NCBI RefSeq assembly: GCF_014212175.1
Contig: NZ_JACJVR010000080.1
Coordinates: forward strand, 1-41,983
Reading direction: 5' to 3'
Origin: Cohnella xylanilytica
GTDB lineage: Bacteria; Bacillota; Bacilli; Paenibacillales; Paenibacillaceae
DNA length: 41,983 nt
Part shown: positions 14,731-25,500 of the stretch, piece by piece
Layout: each line of letters begins with the position of its first letter
Position numbering within the stretch: position 1 is the stretch's first letter
Translations under genes and position numbers: made by a program
The notes under the pieces: generated by a model
The model's input: the letters and a program-made list of their open reading frames with translations, nothing else
The model's database searches: none
What the model was told of the DNA's origin: nothing

Positions 14731-16077
14731 ATGCAACGCATCGATCCTACATCGACACCGACACAGACACCGACACCAACACCGACGCCGGCAGCCCCCA
14801 ACTCCGCCGCCCTCCCGACCCCGCAGCCAAGCACGGCCGCCTGGCTGTCCGTCATCCCGGGGCTCGGCCAGTTATACAACCGCAGATGGATCAAAGGGAG
14901 TATCTTCCTCGCGCTGGCGATCGTCTTCGCCATCGCCCTGACGGCTCCCCTCGCGAACGGCCTCCACGGCCTCGTCACGCTCGGGGACAATCCCGAACAG
15001 GACGACTCGCGCACGCTGCTCGTGCAGGGCATCCTGTCCGCCATTGTCACGATCCTTCTCGCCGCCGCGTACGTGCTGAACATCCTGGACGCCCGCCGCG
15101 ACGCCGCCAAACGCCGGGAGGGCTTCGCGATCCCTTCGGTCCGCAAGGCGTTCCACGACAGCTGGGAGCACGGCTTCCCGTACTTCATCGTCGTCCCGAC
15201 GTTCCTTCTGCTGACGATGATCGTGCTGTTCCCGCTGCTTTTCATGGTGTGCCTGGCGTTCACGAACTACAACCTGTACAACTCGCCGCCTGCCCACCTG
15301 CTCGACTGGGTCGGCCTCGACAACTTCGTCTCGCTGTTCACGGAGGAAGTATGGACGCGCAGCCTGCTCGCCGTCATGGCGTGGACGGTCGTCTGGACGC
15401 TGCTCGCCACCTCGCTTCAGATCGCGCTGGCCTTCTTCCTCGCGATGATCGTCAACGATTCGCGGGTTAAGTTCAAGCGGTTCATCCGGACGATCTTCAT
15501 CCTCCCGTGGGCAGTGCCGTCCTTCATGACCGTGCTCGTGTTCGCGGCGATGTTCAACGACACGTTCGGCGCGTTTAACCGCGACATTTTCTCCCACTTC
15601 GGCACTTCGATCCCGTGGCTGACCGACCCGTTCTGGGCGCGCGTCGCCATTATCTTCGTCCAGGTGTGGCTCGGCTTCCCGTACGTGTTCACCCTTGTGA
15701 CCGGCGTCCTGCAGAGCATCTCCAAGGACTGGTACGAAGCGGCGGACGTCGACGGAGGGACGCGCCTGAGCAAATTCCGCTACATCACGCTGCCGCACGT
15801 GCTCTACGCCACGGCTCCGCTGCTTATCATGCAGTATGCGTACAATTTCAACAACTTCAACATCATTTATTTGTTCAACAAAGGCGGCCCGCCGGTTCCG
15901 GGGCAGAGCTCGGGCACGACCGACATCCTCATCTCTTGGGTGTACAACCTGACGTTCGAGCAGAACAACTACAAGATGGCCGCGGCGATCTCGATCATCA
16001 TGGGACTCGTCGTCGCGTTTTTCGCCTTCTATCAATTCCGGCGGACGCGCTCTTTCCGAGAGGAGGAGATGTACTAG
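14731..16077 (+). CDS. mdxF: Maltodextrin-type ABC transporter permease, MalF/MdxF family
   Basis: A 448-residue inner-membrane permease. Residues 1-35 are Thr/Pro repeats (TPTQTPTPTPTPAAP), an odd addition coded by a near-perfect ACACCG-type microsatellite. Next is the membrane insert AWLSVIPGLGQLYNRRWIKG seen in Bacillus MdxF. The core permease has six helices, with FVSLFTEEVWTRSLLAVMAW in the MalF-like loop. The EAA loop DWYEAADVDGGTRLSKFRYI docks the ATPase. ATG at 14731 has AAGGAAGGTG about 11 bases upstream. The ATP-binding subunit is absent, as usual when a shared MsmX-type ATPase serves several importers. The TAG stop is one base from the next ATG. Confidence 0.92.
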   Translation: MQRIDPTSTPTQTPTPTPTPAAPNSAALPTPQPSTAAWLSVIPGLGQLYNRRWIKGSIFLALAIVFAIALTAPLANGLHGLVTLGDNPEQDDSRTLLVQGILSAIVTILLAAAYVLNILDARRDAAKRREGFAIPSVRKAFHDSWEHGFPYFIVVPTFLLLTMIVLFPLLFMVCLAFTNYNLYNSPPAHLLDWVGLDNFVSLFTEEVWTRSLLAVMAWTVVWTLLATSLQIALAFFLAMIVNDSRVKFKRFIRTIFILPWAVPSFMTVLVFAAMFNDTFGAFNRDIFSHFGTSIPWLTDPFWARVAIIFVQVWLGFPYVFTLVTGVLQSISKDWYEAADVDGGTRLSKFRYITLPHVLYATAPLLIMQYAYNFNNFNIIYLFNKGGPPVPGQSSGTTDILISWVYNLTFEQNNYKMAAAISIIMGLVVAFFAFYQFRRTRSFREEEMY

Positions 16078-16078
16078 A

Positions 16079-16921
16079 ATGCGGCGTTCTCTCAAGTCGA
16101 AGCTCGAGGTGTCGGGCATCTATCTCGTCGTATTGATCATGTTCTGCGTCATCCTGTACCCGCTGCTGTGGGCGATCAGCATCTCGCTCAACCCGGGCAC
16201 GAGCATGTTCAGCGCCAAGCTCATTCCGGACAATTGGTCGCTGGAGCACTACAAGTGGCTGTTCAACGACCCGAGAAGCGATTACGTGCTTTGGTACAAA
16301 AACACGCTGATCGTCGCCGTTTTCAACGCGCTGGCTTCCGTTTTTCTCGTCGGCCTGACGGCGTTCGCCTTCTCGCGCTATAAGTTCGCCGGCCGCAACA
16401 AGTCGCTGTATGCCGTCATGCTGATGCAGATTTTTCCCGTGCTCATGGGGATGGTCGCCATCTACCTGCTGCTCAACCTGGTCGGGCTGCTGGATACGTT
16501 CGCGGGGCTGATCATCTTCTACGCCGTGGGCGGCTTGCCGATGAACGTTTTCCTCGTGAAGGGCTATATGGACACGATTCCGCGCGACCTGGACGAATCC
16601 GCGAAGATGGACGGGGCGGGACACCTGAGGATTCTGACGAAAATCCTGTTCCCGCTCATCCGTCCCATTCTCGCCGTCGTCGCCCTGTTCACATTCATGG
16701 CGCCGTTTATGGACTTCCTGACGCCGCGCATCATCCTCCGGTCGCCGGAGAAGTTCACGGTCGCGCTCGGCCTGTTCAGCTTCATCAACGACAAGTTCGG
16801 CAATAACTTCACGATTTTCGCGGCGGGCACGATTCTGATCGCGCTGCCGATCGCCATCGTGTTCCTGTTCCTGCAGAGGTACCTCATCACGGGCCTCGCG
16901 GAAGGCGGCACGAAGGGCTAA
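16079..16921 (+). CDS. mdxG: Maltodextrin-type ABC transporter permease, MalG/MdxG family
   Basis: A 280-residue permease with six helices, partner of the MalF-like protein. The start SGIYLVVLIMFCVILYPLLW and the EAA loop DTIPRDLDESAKMDGAGHLR are typical. The C-terminus ends AEGGTKG, close to MalG-type tails. GAGGAGGAG lies inside the end of the upstream gene, about 9 bases before the ATG, so translation is probably coupled. It is followed by the GH31 gene after 47 bases. Confidence 0.93.
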   Translation: MRRSLKSKLEVSGIYLVVLIMFCVILYPLLWAISISLNPGTSMFSAKLIPDNWSLEHYKWLFNDPRSDYVLWYKNTLIVAVFNALASVFLVGLTAFAFSRYKFAGRNKSLYAVMLMQIFPVLMGMVAIYLLLNLVGLLDTFAGLIIFYAVGGLPMNVFLVKGYMDTIPRDLDESAKMDGAGHLRILTKILFPLIRPILAVVALFTFMAPFMDFLTPRIILRSPEKFTVALGLFSFINDKFGNNFTIFAAGTILIALPIAIVFLFLQRYLITGLAEGGTKG

Positions 16922-16968
16922 GAAGAGAGACCAATAGACAGGGAGACATCCGGAAGGAGTAGGAGCAA

Positions 16969-19341
16969 GTGGACAACAGCTTGGCGATTCACCCTGACCA
17001 ATACGCCGGAAGCGGCGGAACGGGGGGACATTGGACGGACATCGGGGAGGTGCGGACGTACCGCCGGGAGGGGCGGATTATCCGGCTGAGCTGCGCAGGC
17101 GGAGAGGTCGCGATCCGGTTCTATACGGAGAAAATAGCGAGAGTCGTCATGAACCCCGCGGGCGAGCCGGAGCTCGGGTGGAACCCGCACGTTCTCGTGC
17201 TAGAGCCCGAAGACGTGCAGATCAAGGCCGCCGAGAGCGAGCACGAGATCGAATTGGCGACGGGCGGGCTGACGGTTCGGATTCGCAAGTCGCCGCTCCG
17301 AATCTCGTTCTACGACGCGGAGGGGCGAGAGTTCGCCGCGGATGGCGAACGGGGGATGGGGAGCGGACCGAGAGGCGAAGTCGCCTGTATCAGAAGAACG
17401 GGAGACTCCGACCGGTTCTACGGCTTCGGGGAAAAGGCGGGCTTCCTGAACAAGCGCGGCGAGAAGCTGACGATGTGGAACACCGACGTCTACGCGCCGC
17501 ACAACCCGGAGACCGACCCGCTCTACGTGTCGATTCCGTTCTACCTGACGGTCCGGGACGACGGCCGCGCTTCCGGCCTCTTCTTCTTCAACACGTTCCG
17601 GACGACGTTCGACCTGCGCGGGGGGACGGAGCATTCGTTCCTGGCGGAAGGCGGACAGCTCGATTACTTCGTCTTCGCCGGTCCGACGCCGAAGGACGTC
17701 ATTGCCCAGTATTCGTCGCTCACCGGGCGCGCGCCGCTGCCGCCGAGATGGGCGCTCGGCTACCACCAATCCCGGTACAGCTACGAGACGGAAGCGGAGG
17801 TCCGGGAGCTCGTCGCGACGTTCAAGGAGAAGGGCATTCCGCTCGACGTCGTCTACCTCGACATTCATTACATGGACGGCTATCGCGTGTTCACGTTCGA
17901 CAAGGGCCGATTCCCGAACCCGCGCAAGCTGATCGAGGACCTTCGGGCGGAGGGCATCCGCGTCGTCCCGATCGTCGATCCCGGCGTCAAGGCCGATCCG
18001 GCCTACCGGGTGTTCAGCGAAGGCGTGCGCCACGGGAGGTTCTGCCGGTATTTGGACGGGCAGCTTTTCTACGGGCAGGTGTGGCCCGAGCGGAGCGCGT
18101 TCCCCGACTTCACGGACGCTTCCGTGCGGGAGTGGTGGGGCGACCTGCATTCGTTCTACACGGAGCTCGGCATCGAAGGCGTCTGGAACGATATGAACGA
18201 ACCGTCGGTCTTCAACGAGTCGAAAACGATGGATCTGGACGTCGTGCACCAAAACGACGGCCGTCCGGCCACTCACCGGGAGCTGCACAACGTGTACGGA
18301 TCGCTTATGTCCGGCGCCACCTACGAAGGGCTGAAGCGCCTGCTCGGCGGCAAGAGGCCGTTCGTGCTGACGCGTTCGGCCTACGCCGGCATTCAGCGGC
18401 ACGCAGCCGTCTGGACGGGCGACAACCGCAGCTTCTGGGAGCATCTCGAGCTGTGCGTGCCGATGTGCCTGAACCTCGGGCTGTCGGGCGTGCCGCTGTG
18501 CGGAGCGGACGTGGGCGGCTTCGCCCACGATTCGAACGGCGAGCTTCTCGCCCGCTGGACGCAGCTCGGCGCTTTGATGCCGTACTTCCGCAACCATAGC
18601 GAGCTGAAGTCGATCCGGCAGGAGCCGTGGTCGTTCGGCGCGGGGACGGAGGAGATCGTCCGCCGGTACGTGAAGCTGCGCTACCGCTGGCTGCCGTACC
18701 TGTACGGCCTGTTCGAGGAAGCGAGCCGAACGGGACTGCCGATTATGCGTCCTCTGCTGCTCGAGTACCCGGATGACCATCATGCGCTCGCCGTGAACGA
18801 CCAGTTCCTGCTTGGAACGGACGTGCTCGTCGCCCCGGTCGTCCGGCCGGGCCAGACGAAGCGGATGGTTTACCTGCCCGCGGGCGCCTGGGTCGATTAC
18901 TGGACGGACGAGCGGCTGGAAGGCGGCCGCCACGTCATCGTCGATGCGCCGCTCGACAAGCTGCCGCTCTTCGTCCGCGAAGGCGCGATCGTGCCGCTCG
19001 CCTCCGAGCGGATGTCGACGGAGACGGAAGCTGAGGAGCTCGCGCTCCATCTGTACCCGTCGACCGCAGGCCTCCCGTCCGAGTACGCGCTGTACGAGGA
19101 CGACGGCCGGACCTTCTCCTATGCCGAAGGCGGCGTCTACGAGGAGCGGATCCGCGCGACTCCGTCGTCCCCGAACCGTCTCGATGTCGACATCCGCGTC
19201 GTCCGGGACGGCTACGTTCCCGGCTGGCAGCGCCGCACCCTTGTCATCCACCGCGCCCCGGCCGGCCTGCAAGTCTTCCTGAACGGCTCCGAGCTAACGT
19301 TAGAGAGCAGGACGGGCGGAACGGCGACTTATCGACTCTAG
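16969..19341 (+). CDS. GH31 alpha-glucosidase
   Basis: A 790-residue glycoside hydrolase family 31 enzyme without signal peptide, so cytoplasmic. It would cleave terminal alpha-glucose from imported oligosaccharides. Order: N-terminal beta-sandwich (to ~residue 250), TIM barrel (~255-590), then beta-sandwich domains. The nucleophile is Asp408 in GVWNDMNEPSVF and the acid/base is Asp485 in VWTGDNRSFWEH. RYVKLRYRWLPYLYGLFEEA is another family block. Length fits alpha-glucosidase rather than alpha-xylosidase, and GH31 members accept alpha-1,4, alpha-1,3 or alpha-1,6 links. The GTG start at 16969 follows AAGGAGTAGGA. Last gene of the transporter operon. Confidence 0.93.
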   Translation: MDNSLAIHPDQYAGSGGTGGHWTDIGEVRTYRREGRIIRLSCAGGEVAIRFYTEKIARVVMNPAGEPELGWNPHVLVLEPEDVQIKAAESEHEIELATGGLTVRIRKSPLRISFYDAEGREFAADGERGMGSGPRGEVACIRRTGDSDRFYGFGEKAGFLNKRGEKLTMWNTDVYAPHNPETDPLYVSIPFYLTVRDDGRASGLFFFNTFRTTFDLRGGTEHSFLAEGGQLDYFVFAGPTPKDVIAQYSSLTGRAPLPPRWALGYHQSRYSYETEAEVRELVATFKEKGIPLDVVYLDIHYMDGYRVFTFDKGRFPNPRKLIEDLRAEGIRVVPIVDPGVKADPAYRVFSEGVRHGRFCRYLDGQLFYGQVWPERSAFPDFTDASVREWWGDLHSFYTELGIEGVWNDMNEPSVFNESKTMDLDVVHQNDGRPATHRELHNVYGSLMSGATYEGLKRLLGGKRPFVLTRSAYAGIQRHAAVWTGDNRSFWEHLELCVPMCLNLGLSGVPLCGADVGGFAHDSNGELLARWTQLGALMPYFRNHSELKSIRQEPWSFGAGTEEIVRRYVKLRYRWLPYLYGLFEEASRTGLPIMRPLLLEYPDDHHALAVNDQFLLGTDVLVAPVVRPGQTKRMVYLPAGAWVDYWTDERLEGGRHVIVDAPLDKLPLFVREGAIVPLASERMSTETEAEELALHLYPSTAGLPSEYALYEDDGRTFSYAEGGVYEERIRATPSSPNRLDVDIRVVRDGYVPGWQRRTLVIHRAPAGLQVFLNGSELTLESRTGGTATYRL

Positions 19342-19403
19342 TATTTGTGAAAGAGAGCAAAGAAACGAAATCATTCTGGAGAAACGGAGTGGTCGCTTTT
19401 TGT

Positions 19404-19451
19404 CCCCGGGTTCCTACCTATTATGGGGTTATCGTTCCAAGGAACCTGGGG
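19404..19451 (+). other. Long inverted repeat upstream of the GH87 gene
   Basis: CCCCGGGTTCC (19404-19414) is complementary to GGAACCTGGGG (19441-19451) except for one central pair, with a 26-base loop. The loop contains TATTAT (19419-19424), a possible -10. It has no T-run. It may be a weak terminator, an mRNA leader structure or an operator spanning a promoter. The 180-base gap is otherwise unremarkable. Confidence 0.45.
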
Positions 19452-19521
19452 GCAATGGCGATCGGAAGAATGATTCGTTTGATAGGCGGACTTTCACTTC
19501 ATTAATATGAGGAGGATACAC

Positions 19522-22500
19522 ATGAGTCCTATAAGAAAGCTTCTGGTCGTTTGCCTGACCATTAGTCTTCTGCTGACTCCGCTAAGCGTCTACGCGGCAG
19601 AGGCGGACGGGGGAAGCGTCGGATCGGCTGCATCCGATGACGCGTCCTACGTGAGGATCAAAAACCAATGGAAAGGAACGTACCTGTACGAGGCGGACGG
19701 GCAAGCCCGCTACGGCTTCACCGCGCCGAACGACCCGGCGTCGCAATGGCTTCTCGTCGACGCGGGAGACGGCCTCGCCCGCATCGAGAACCGAGCGACC
19801 GGCCGTTCGCTCGACATGGCGAGCGTCATCCCGCCCGACAAAATCACCGCGCCGCTCGAGACGACGGCCGCGACGAATGACGTCGTAAGCGCGCTGTGGC
19901 GAGTGAGGGAGGCGGCGGGTCAGCCCGGCTGCGTGAACGTCGTCAGCTCCGAGTTCGCGACTCGGCTGCTCAACGTGCAGACCCAAGACGGCTTCGCGCA
20001 CGCGAACGACTGGGCGCAGCCTTCCTGGGGCAGCGCGCTCTGGCAGCTTGAGCCGGCCAGCGACCTCGCGCCCGTGCGGCTCGTCGACCAGTGGAAGGGC
20101 AACTACCTGTACGAGGACGGCGGCAAAGTGAAGTACGGCCAGCCGGCGATGAACGACGCCTCTTCGCAATGGTACGTTCAAGAGCTGCCGAACGGGCACG
20201 TTCGCTTGCAGAATCGGGCCACCGGTCACTTCCTCAACGCGCAAAATGTAATCGCTTCCGATCGCGTAACCGATCCGCTGGAGAGCACGGAAGCGGCGGA
20301 GGACCTGCTTCCGGCGCAGTGGGTGCTGTCCGAATCCGCCGAGCATCCCGGCTATTTCGGCATTGCGGGAGCAGACGATCCGACGCGGCTGCTCAACGTC
20401 CAGTCGCAGGACGGCTACGCGCACGCGAATAACTGGGCGCAGCCCGGCTGGGGCAGCGCGCTCTGGAAGCTGGAGACGGCATCCGACGCGATTCCGGTTC
20501 GTCTGAAGGATCAATGGAAGGGCAAGTATTTGTTTGAGAAGGATGGGATCGTGCAGTACGGCGAACCGGCGAACGCGGACAAGAGCTCCTGGTGGCTCGT
20601 GGAGAACCGCGGCGCCGGGGTAACGCTGCGCAACGTCGACACCGGCCGCTACGCGGCGGGCGGCTCCGATCCGGTCGCCACGGTCGATTCCCCCGGCGAG
20701 GCGGGAGCCATCTGGGCGCAAGTCCCGGCCAAGGACGGCAACGGCGGCTCCGTCGACGGGTATTACACTTTTGCGATGGGGGGCGATTCTTCCGCTCTGC
20801 TTAACGTGCAGGCGCAGGACGGCAACGCCCACGCGAACGATTGGGCGCAGCCGGCGTGGGGCAGCGCTCAATGGAAGCTGGAGAATCCGTCGGAGACGGG
20901 AGGGCCCGAGGAACCCCAGTCCCCGTACATCCGAATCCGCAACGACTGGCTGCAGCTGTATCTGTACGAGGAAGACGGAATCGTCAAATACGGCAACGCC
21001 GCACCGGGAGACGCGAGCTCGCAATGGCTCGTCGTCGATGCGGAAGGAGGCAAGCGCATCCAGAACCGGGCGACCGGCCACTTCCTCAACCTCGAAGGCG
21101 TTAGCGGCTCTCGCGACGCGGTTCGAGCGACGGAGCTGCCGGAAGGATCGACCCGAGGCGACTGGGTCATCGAAGACTACCAGGGCTTCAAGCTCATTCG
21201 GCTGGCGGGAGACGCGGGCGAGAACCCGACCGGCCCGTCGTACCTGAACGTCGAGAACAAGCTGAAGGTGCTGCAATACGGCGTCGTGCCCCGCGATTGG
21301 GGCAGCCCGAAGTGGGAATTTATCCGAGTGGACGAGAAGGAGGCTTCCTACGTCCGACTGAAAAACGGCTACCGAGGGACGTATCTGTACGAGCAGGACG
21401 GCATCGTGAAGGACGGCGCGCCGGACGCGGCCGATCCCGCTTCCCATTGGCTGCTGAAGCCGGGCGGGCAGGGAACGCTCATCGTGAACCGGGCGACCGG
21501 GCATCTCGTCACGAACGAGCACGTCGCTTCGCACGAGGATCCGCTCCAGAGCCTCGAGATCGACCCGACGTGGGGAAGCGTCCAATGGACGGTCGAGTCC
21601 GTCGAAGGAACGCCGAAGAAGGTGTTCCGCAGCGTCTGGAAGCCGGACGTTATCATTCACGACGAGGACAACAAGGGCTTCGCCCAAGCGAGCGGCATCC
21701 CGGCGGACTGGGGCAGCGCGCAGTGGGAGCTCGAAGCGGCGCCGAAGCTTCCGGCCGAGCTGCCTGACGGCTTCGTGCGGATTCAGAATCGGGAGAACGG
21801 ACAGTATCTTTACGAAAATAGCCGGAACGTCGTCCTGTACGGCACGCCGGACGCGAAGGACGCGACTTCGCACTGGAGCTTCGCCGAAGCCGAGGACGGC
21901 AAGCTGCATATCGCGAATCGGGCGACCGGGAACGTCCTGTCGATCGAGCACGGGCGCAGCTACCTCGAGACGTCGGCGGCGACCGCGGAGGCGGGCGGCG
22001 GCGCGGCGGAATGGACGGTCGAGAGCGCGCCGGCCTCCGGCTACATCCTGATCCGCAGCGCAGCCGACGGGCATGAGGACGAGTACGTCCATGCCGCGGA
22101 CGGGCTCGGCTACGCGCAATACGGCTTGCGCTCGGTCGAGAGCGGCGCCGCGCAGTGGAAGCTGGAGGCGGCTCCGGACGAGGCGGTCGTTCCTCCCGCG
22201 GACGACAGGGACTTGAACGGCGAGACGCCGGCGTTGGCCGACCCGAACTTCGTGCGGATCGTCAGCGCGAAGACCGGACAGCTGCTCGCGGAACGGAATG
22301 GAGCCATCGCCTTCGTACAGGCGGGTTCCAACGATCGGGCGGCCCAATGGAGGGTCGAGACGTACAACGGTCGCAAAAGGTTGAAAAACCGCTCGACGGG
22401 CCATTATGTATCGGCCGCGGCAAGCGGCGACTCGCTGGTCGCGGTCGCCTCGGGCAAGGAGCTGGCGGCGCAGTGGAGGGTGGACGACGTGTTGGGCTAC

Positions 22501-25500
22501 AAGACGCTCGCGAACGCCGCGGCTTCCGGCGGACTCGTCGTCCAGACGGCCGGCGGCACGGCGCCGAAGCTGTCGGCCGCCGCGACGATCAAGGACGCCG
22601 CGGCGCACTGGACGTTCGCGCCGGTCGCCGGCGACGCCCGGTACGGCGCGGAGGAAGCGTTCGCGACCGGGGGCGTCTCGCTGCCGGCGGGAGCGGGAGC
22701 TCGCGCGGCCGGATTCGCGGCCGAAGGGGCGCAGCTGCAATGGTCCGTCTACGCTGCGACGGAGCGGACGGCGAAGGGCTCCATCGCTTACCGCAACGCG
22801 AGCGGGAGCGCGAAAACGCTCAGCCTGTACGTGAACGGGCTGAAGACGGGGACCGTGTCGTTCCCGGCGGCGGCGGGTTCGTCCGGTTCCGTCGTTCGGA
22901 CGGATCTGGCTCTGCGCGCGGGAATGAACACGGTGGCGCTTCGCTTCGATGAGGGCGACAGCGGCGGCATCGAGCTCGGCGCGCTGACCGTGGCCGATTC
23001 GGTCAGGGGGAACGCGAGGGGAGCGACCGTCCCGTACGTTACGTACGAGGCGGAGCACGCGGCGACGAACGGAACCCGGATCGGCGAAGACCGCGCGTAC
23101 GGCACGTTCTCGGCCGAATCGTCCGGCCGGGAGGCTGTCTGGCTCGGCGAGAAGGGTCAGTACGTCGAGTTTCGGGCGGCGGAAGCGGCTAATTTTCTCA
23201 ATCTGCGGTACATCATCCCCGACAGTCAGGACGGAACGGGGCAGGAGGCGACGCTCAGCGTCTACTTGAACGGAGAGGACCGGGGAGACCTCGTTCTCAG
23301 CTCCAAGCACAGCTGGGTGTACGGCAAATATCCGTTCTCGAATAACCCGGCGGACGGAGACGCCCGTCGGTTCTATGACGAAGCGCACCGGTTCGTCGGC
23401 GATATTCCGGCGGGAGCGACGGTGCGGCTGCAGAAGGACGAGGGGGATGCGGCGGACTACTACGTGCTCGATCTCGTCGAGCTCGAGCGGGCGCCGAGCG
23501 CGTTCGCGAAGCCGGCCGGCTACAAGTCGGTCGTGGAATTCGGAGCCGCGCCGGATGACGGCAAGGACGACTCGGCTGCTTTTCGCGCCGCCATCACGGC
23601 TGCTGAGACAGAAGGCTTCGGACTGTGGATTCCCGAAGGGGAGTTCGAGCTGAGCGGCGGACCGCTGGAAGTTCGGGGAGTGACGCTACGCGGGGCCGGC
23701 ATGTGGTACACGAAGCTGCGCGGCGAAGGCTTCATGGGTGTCGGCTCCGGCGTTCGCGCGTACGACCTCGCGATCGACATCGGCGCGACGGGGCGGCACG
23801 ACGAGCGGGCGGAATCCGCTTTTGACGGGGCGTTCGGGACCGGTTCCGCTATTCAGAACGTCTGGATCGAGCATGCCAAAGCGGGCATCTGGACGACGCT
23901 CAGCGGCGACTTGGCCGTGAATACGGACGGCATCCATCTCTCGACGGGAACGCGCAATTCGCTTGTCGAGCAGTCGACGATCCGCAATTCGGGCGACGAC
24001 TCGATCGCTCTGTGGTCGGATCCGCGGGAAGGGACGACTCCGGAGCAAGCGCGGACGGAGAACAACGCGATCCGCTTCAATACGGTGCAGCTTCCTTGGC
24101 TGGCCGATAACGTCGCCGTTTTCGGAGGGAAGGACAACCGGGTGACGGACAACGTGCTGGCCGACACGATGGGCTTCGGGGCGGGCATCGCCGTATCGAC
24201 CCGGTTCAACCCGGTTCCGTTCTCCGGCACGACCCGCGTCGAGCGCAATACGCTGCTTCGGACGGGCGGACGCGAGGCGAACTGGAACCAGGACTTCGGC
24301 GCGATCTGGCTGTTCACGGGCGACAAGCCGATCGACGCGGACATCGTCATCGCCGACAACGAGGCGCTGGACAGCACGTTCCAAGGGCTGTACGTGAGCG
24401 GACCGAACCCGATCAACGCTTCGGGCGAGCATAAGGTGACGATCCGCAACCTCGTGATCGACGGAACGGGCACTTGGGGGCTCAACGTCGCGAACGGTGT
24501 CGCCGGCTCGGTCGAGCTGGTCAACGCGCTCGTGCGGAATACGAAGGTCGGGCGGTCGTTCAGCACGATGGGCGACTCGTTCAAGTTTAACGTCGTGGAG
24601 GGCTGTCAAGATTGCGGCGGCGGAGGGGAAGAGCCCGGCCAAGGACCGGGTCCGGGAACGGGCTCTGGATCGGGTCCGGGAACGGGTTCTGGGTCGAATC
24701 CGGATTCGGGCTCGGGTTCGGGTTCCGCGGAGAAGCCAACCGATCTCGTGGCGGAGAACGATAAGGCTCTGGCGGACGCCGTCGCGGCAAGCGCCGAACG
24801 CATCGTCGTCAAGGCGGACGAAGATGCGGGCGAAGGCGTCGCGTCCTTCACCGCTGGCGCGCTGCGGGAAGCCGCCCGGGCTCTGCCGACAGCGATGCTC
24901 GCGGTTGAATATCGGAACGCTTCGTTCGAGCTTCCGCTAAAGGCGGCGGCGGCGGACATGTTCAAGCTGACGGGAGCGGGCGAAGCCGGCTCCAACGCGG
25001 TTCTGCGATTGTCCATTTCGCCGGTCGAGGGGGCCAAGCTGCAACCGTTAGCCTCAAGGCTTGGAGAAGGCTTAAGTCTGGTAAGCTCGGAAGACTCGAA
25101 AGGCTCGAAAGGCTCGAAAGGTGCGAAAGGAGCAGAAGGTTCGGTCTATCGAATTCGCGCCGTTCTGAGCGATGGGGATAAGGCAACAGAGATTAGCCAT
25201 TTCGAGAGCTTCCAACCATCCTTGACGTTGGCGCTAAATGGAGAGTTGGAGGAGCGGGAGACGGTCGCTCTTGCGTACGAGGAAGCGACAAGCGTCTTCC
25301 GCCCCGTGCCCGCTCTGATCGATCCGAGAGATGGCCGGTCGGTCGTCGCGATCCGCAGCTTGACGACCGGAACGTTCCTGCTCGCGCATGCCGAGCCGAA
25401 GACCTTTGCCGACGTCGCCGGCCATTGGGCTCGGCGGGACATCGAGCTGCTCGCGTCGAAGCGCATCGCGAACGGCTTGACGGCGGACCGCTTCGCGCCG

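Noticed and set aside
19582..23388. 1268-codon minus-strand open frame inside the GH87 gene
   Set aside because: Antisense shadow with Arg/Val/Leu-rich composition, no domains and no ribosome site.
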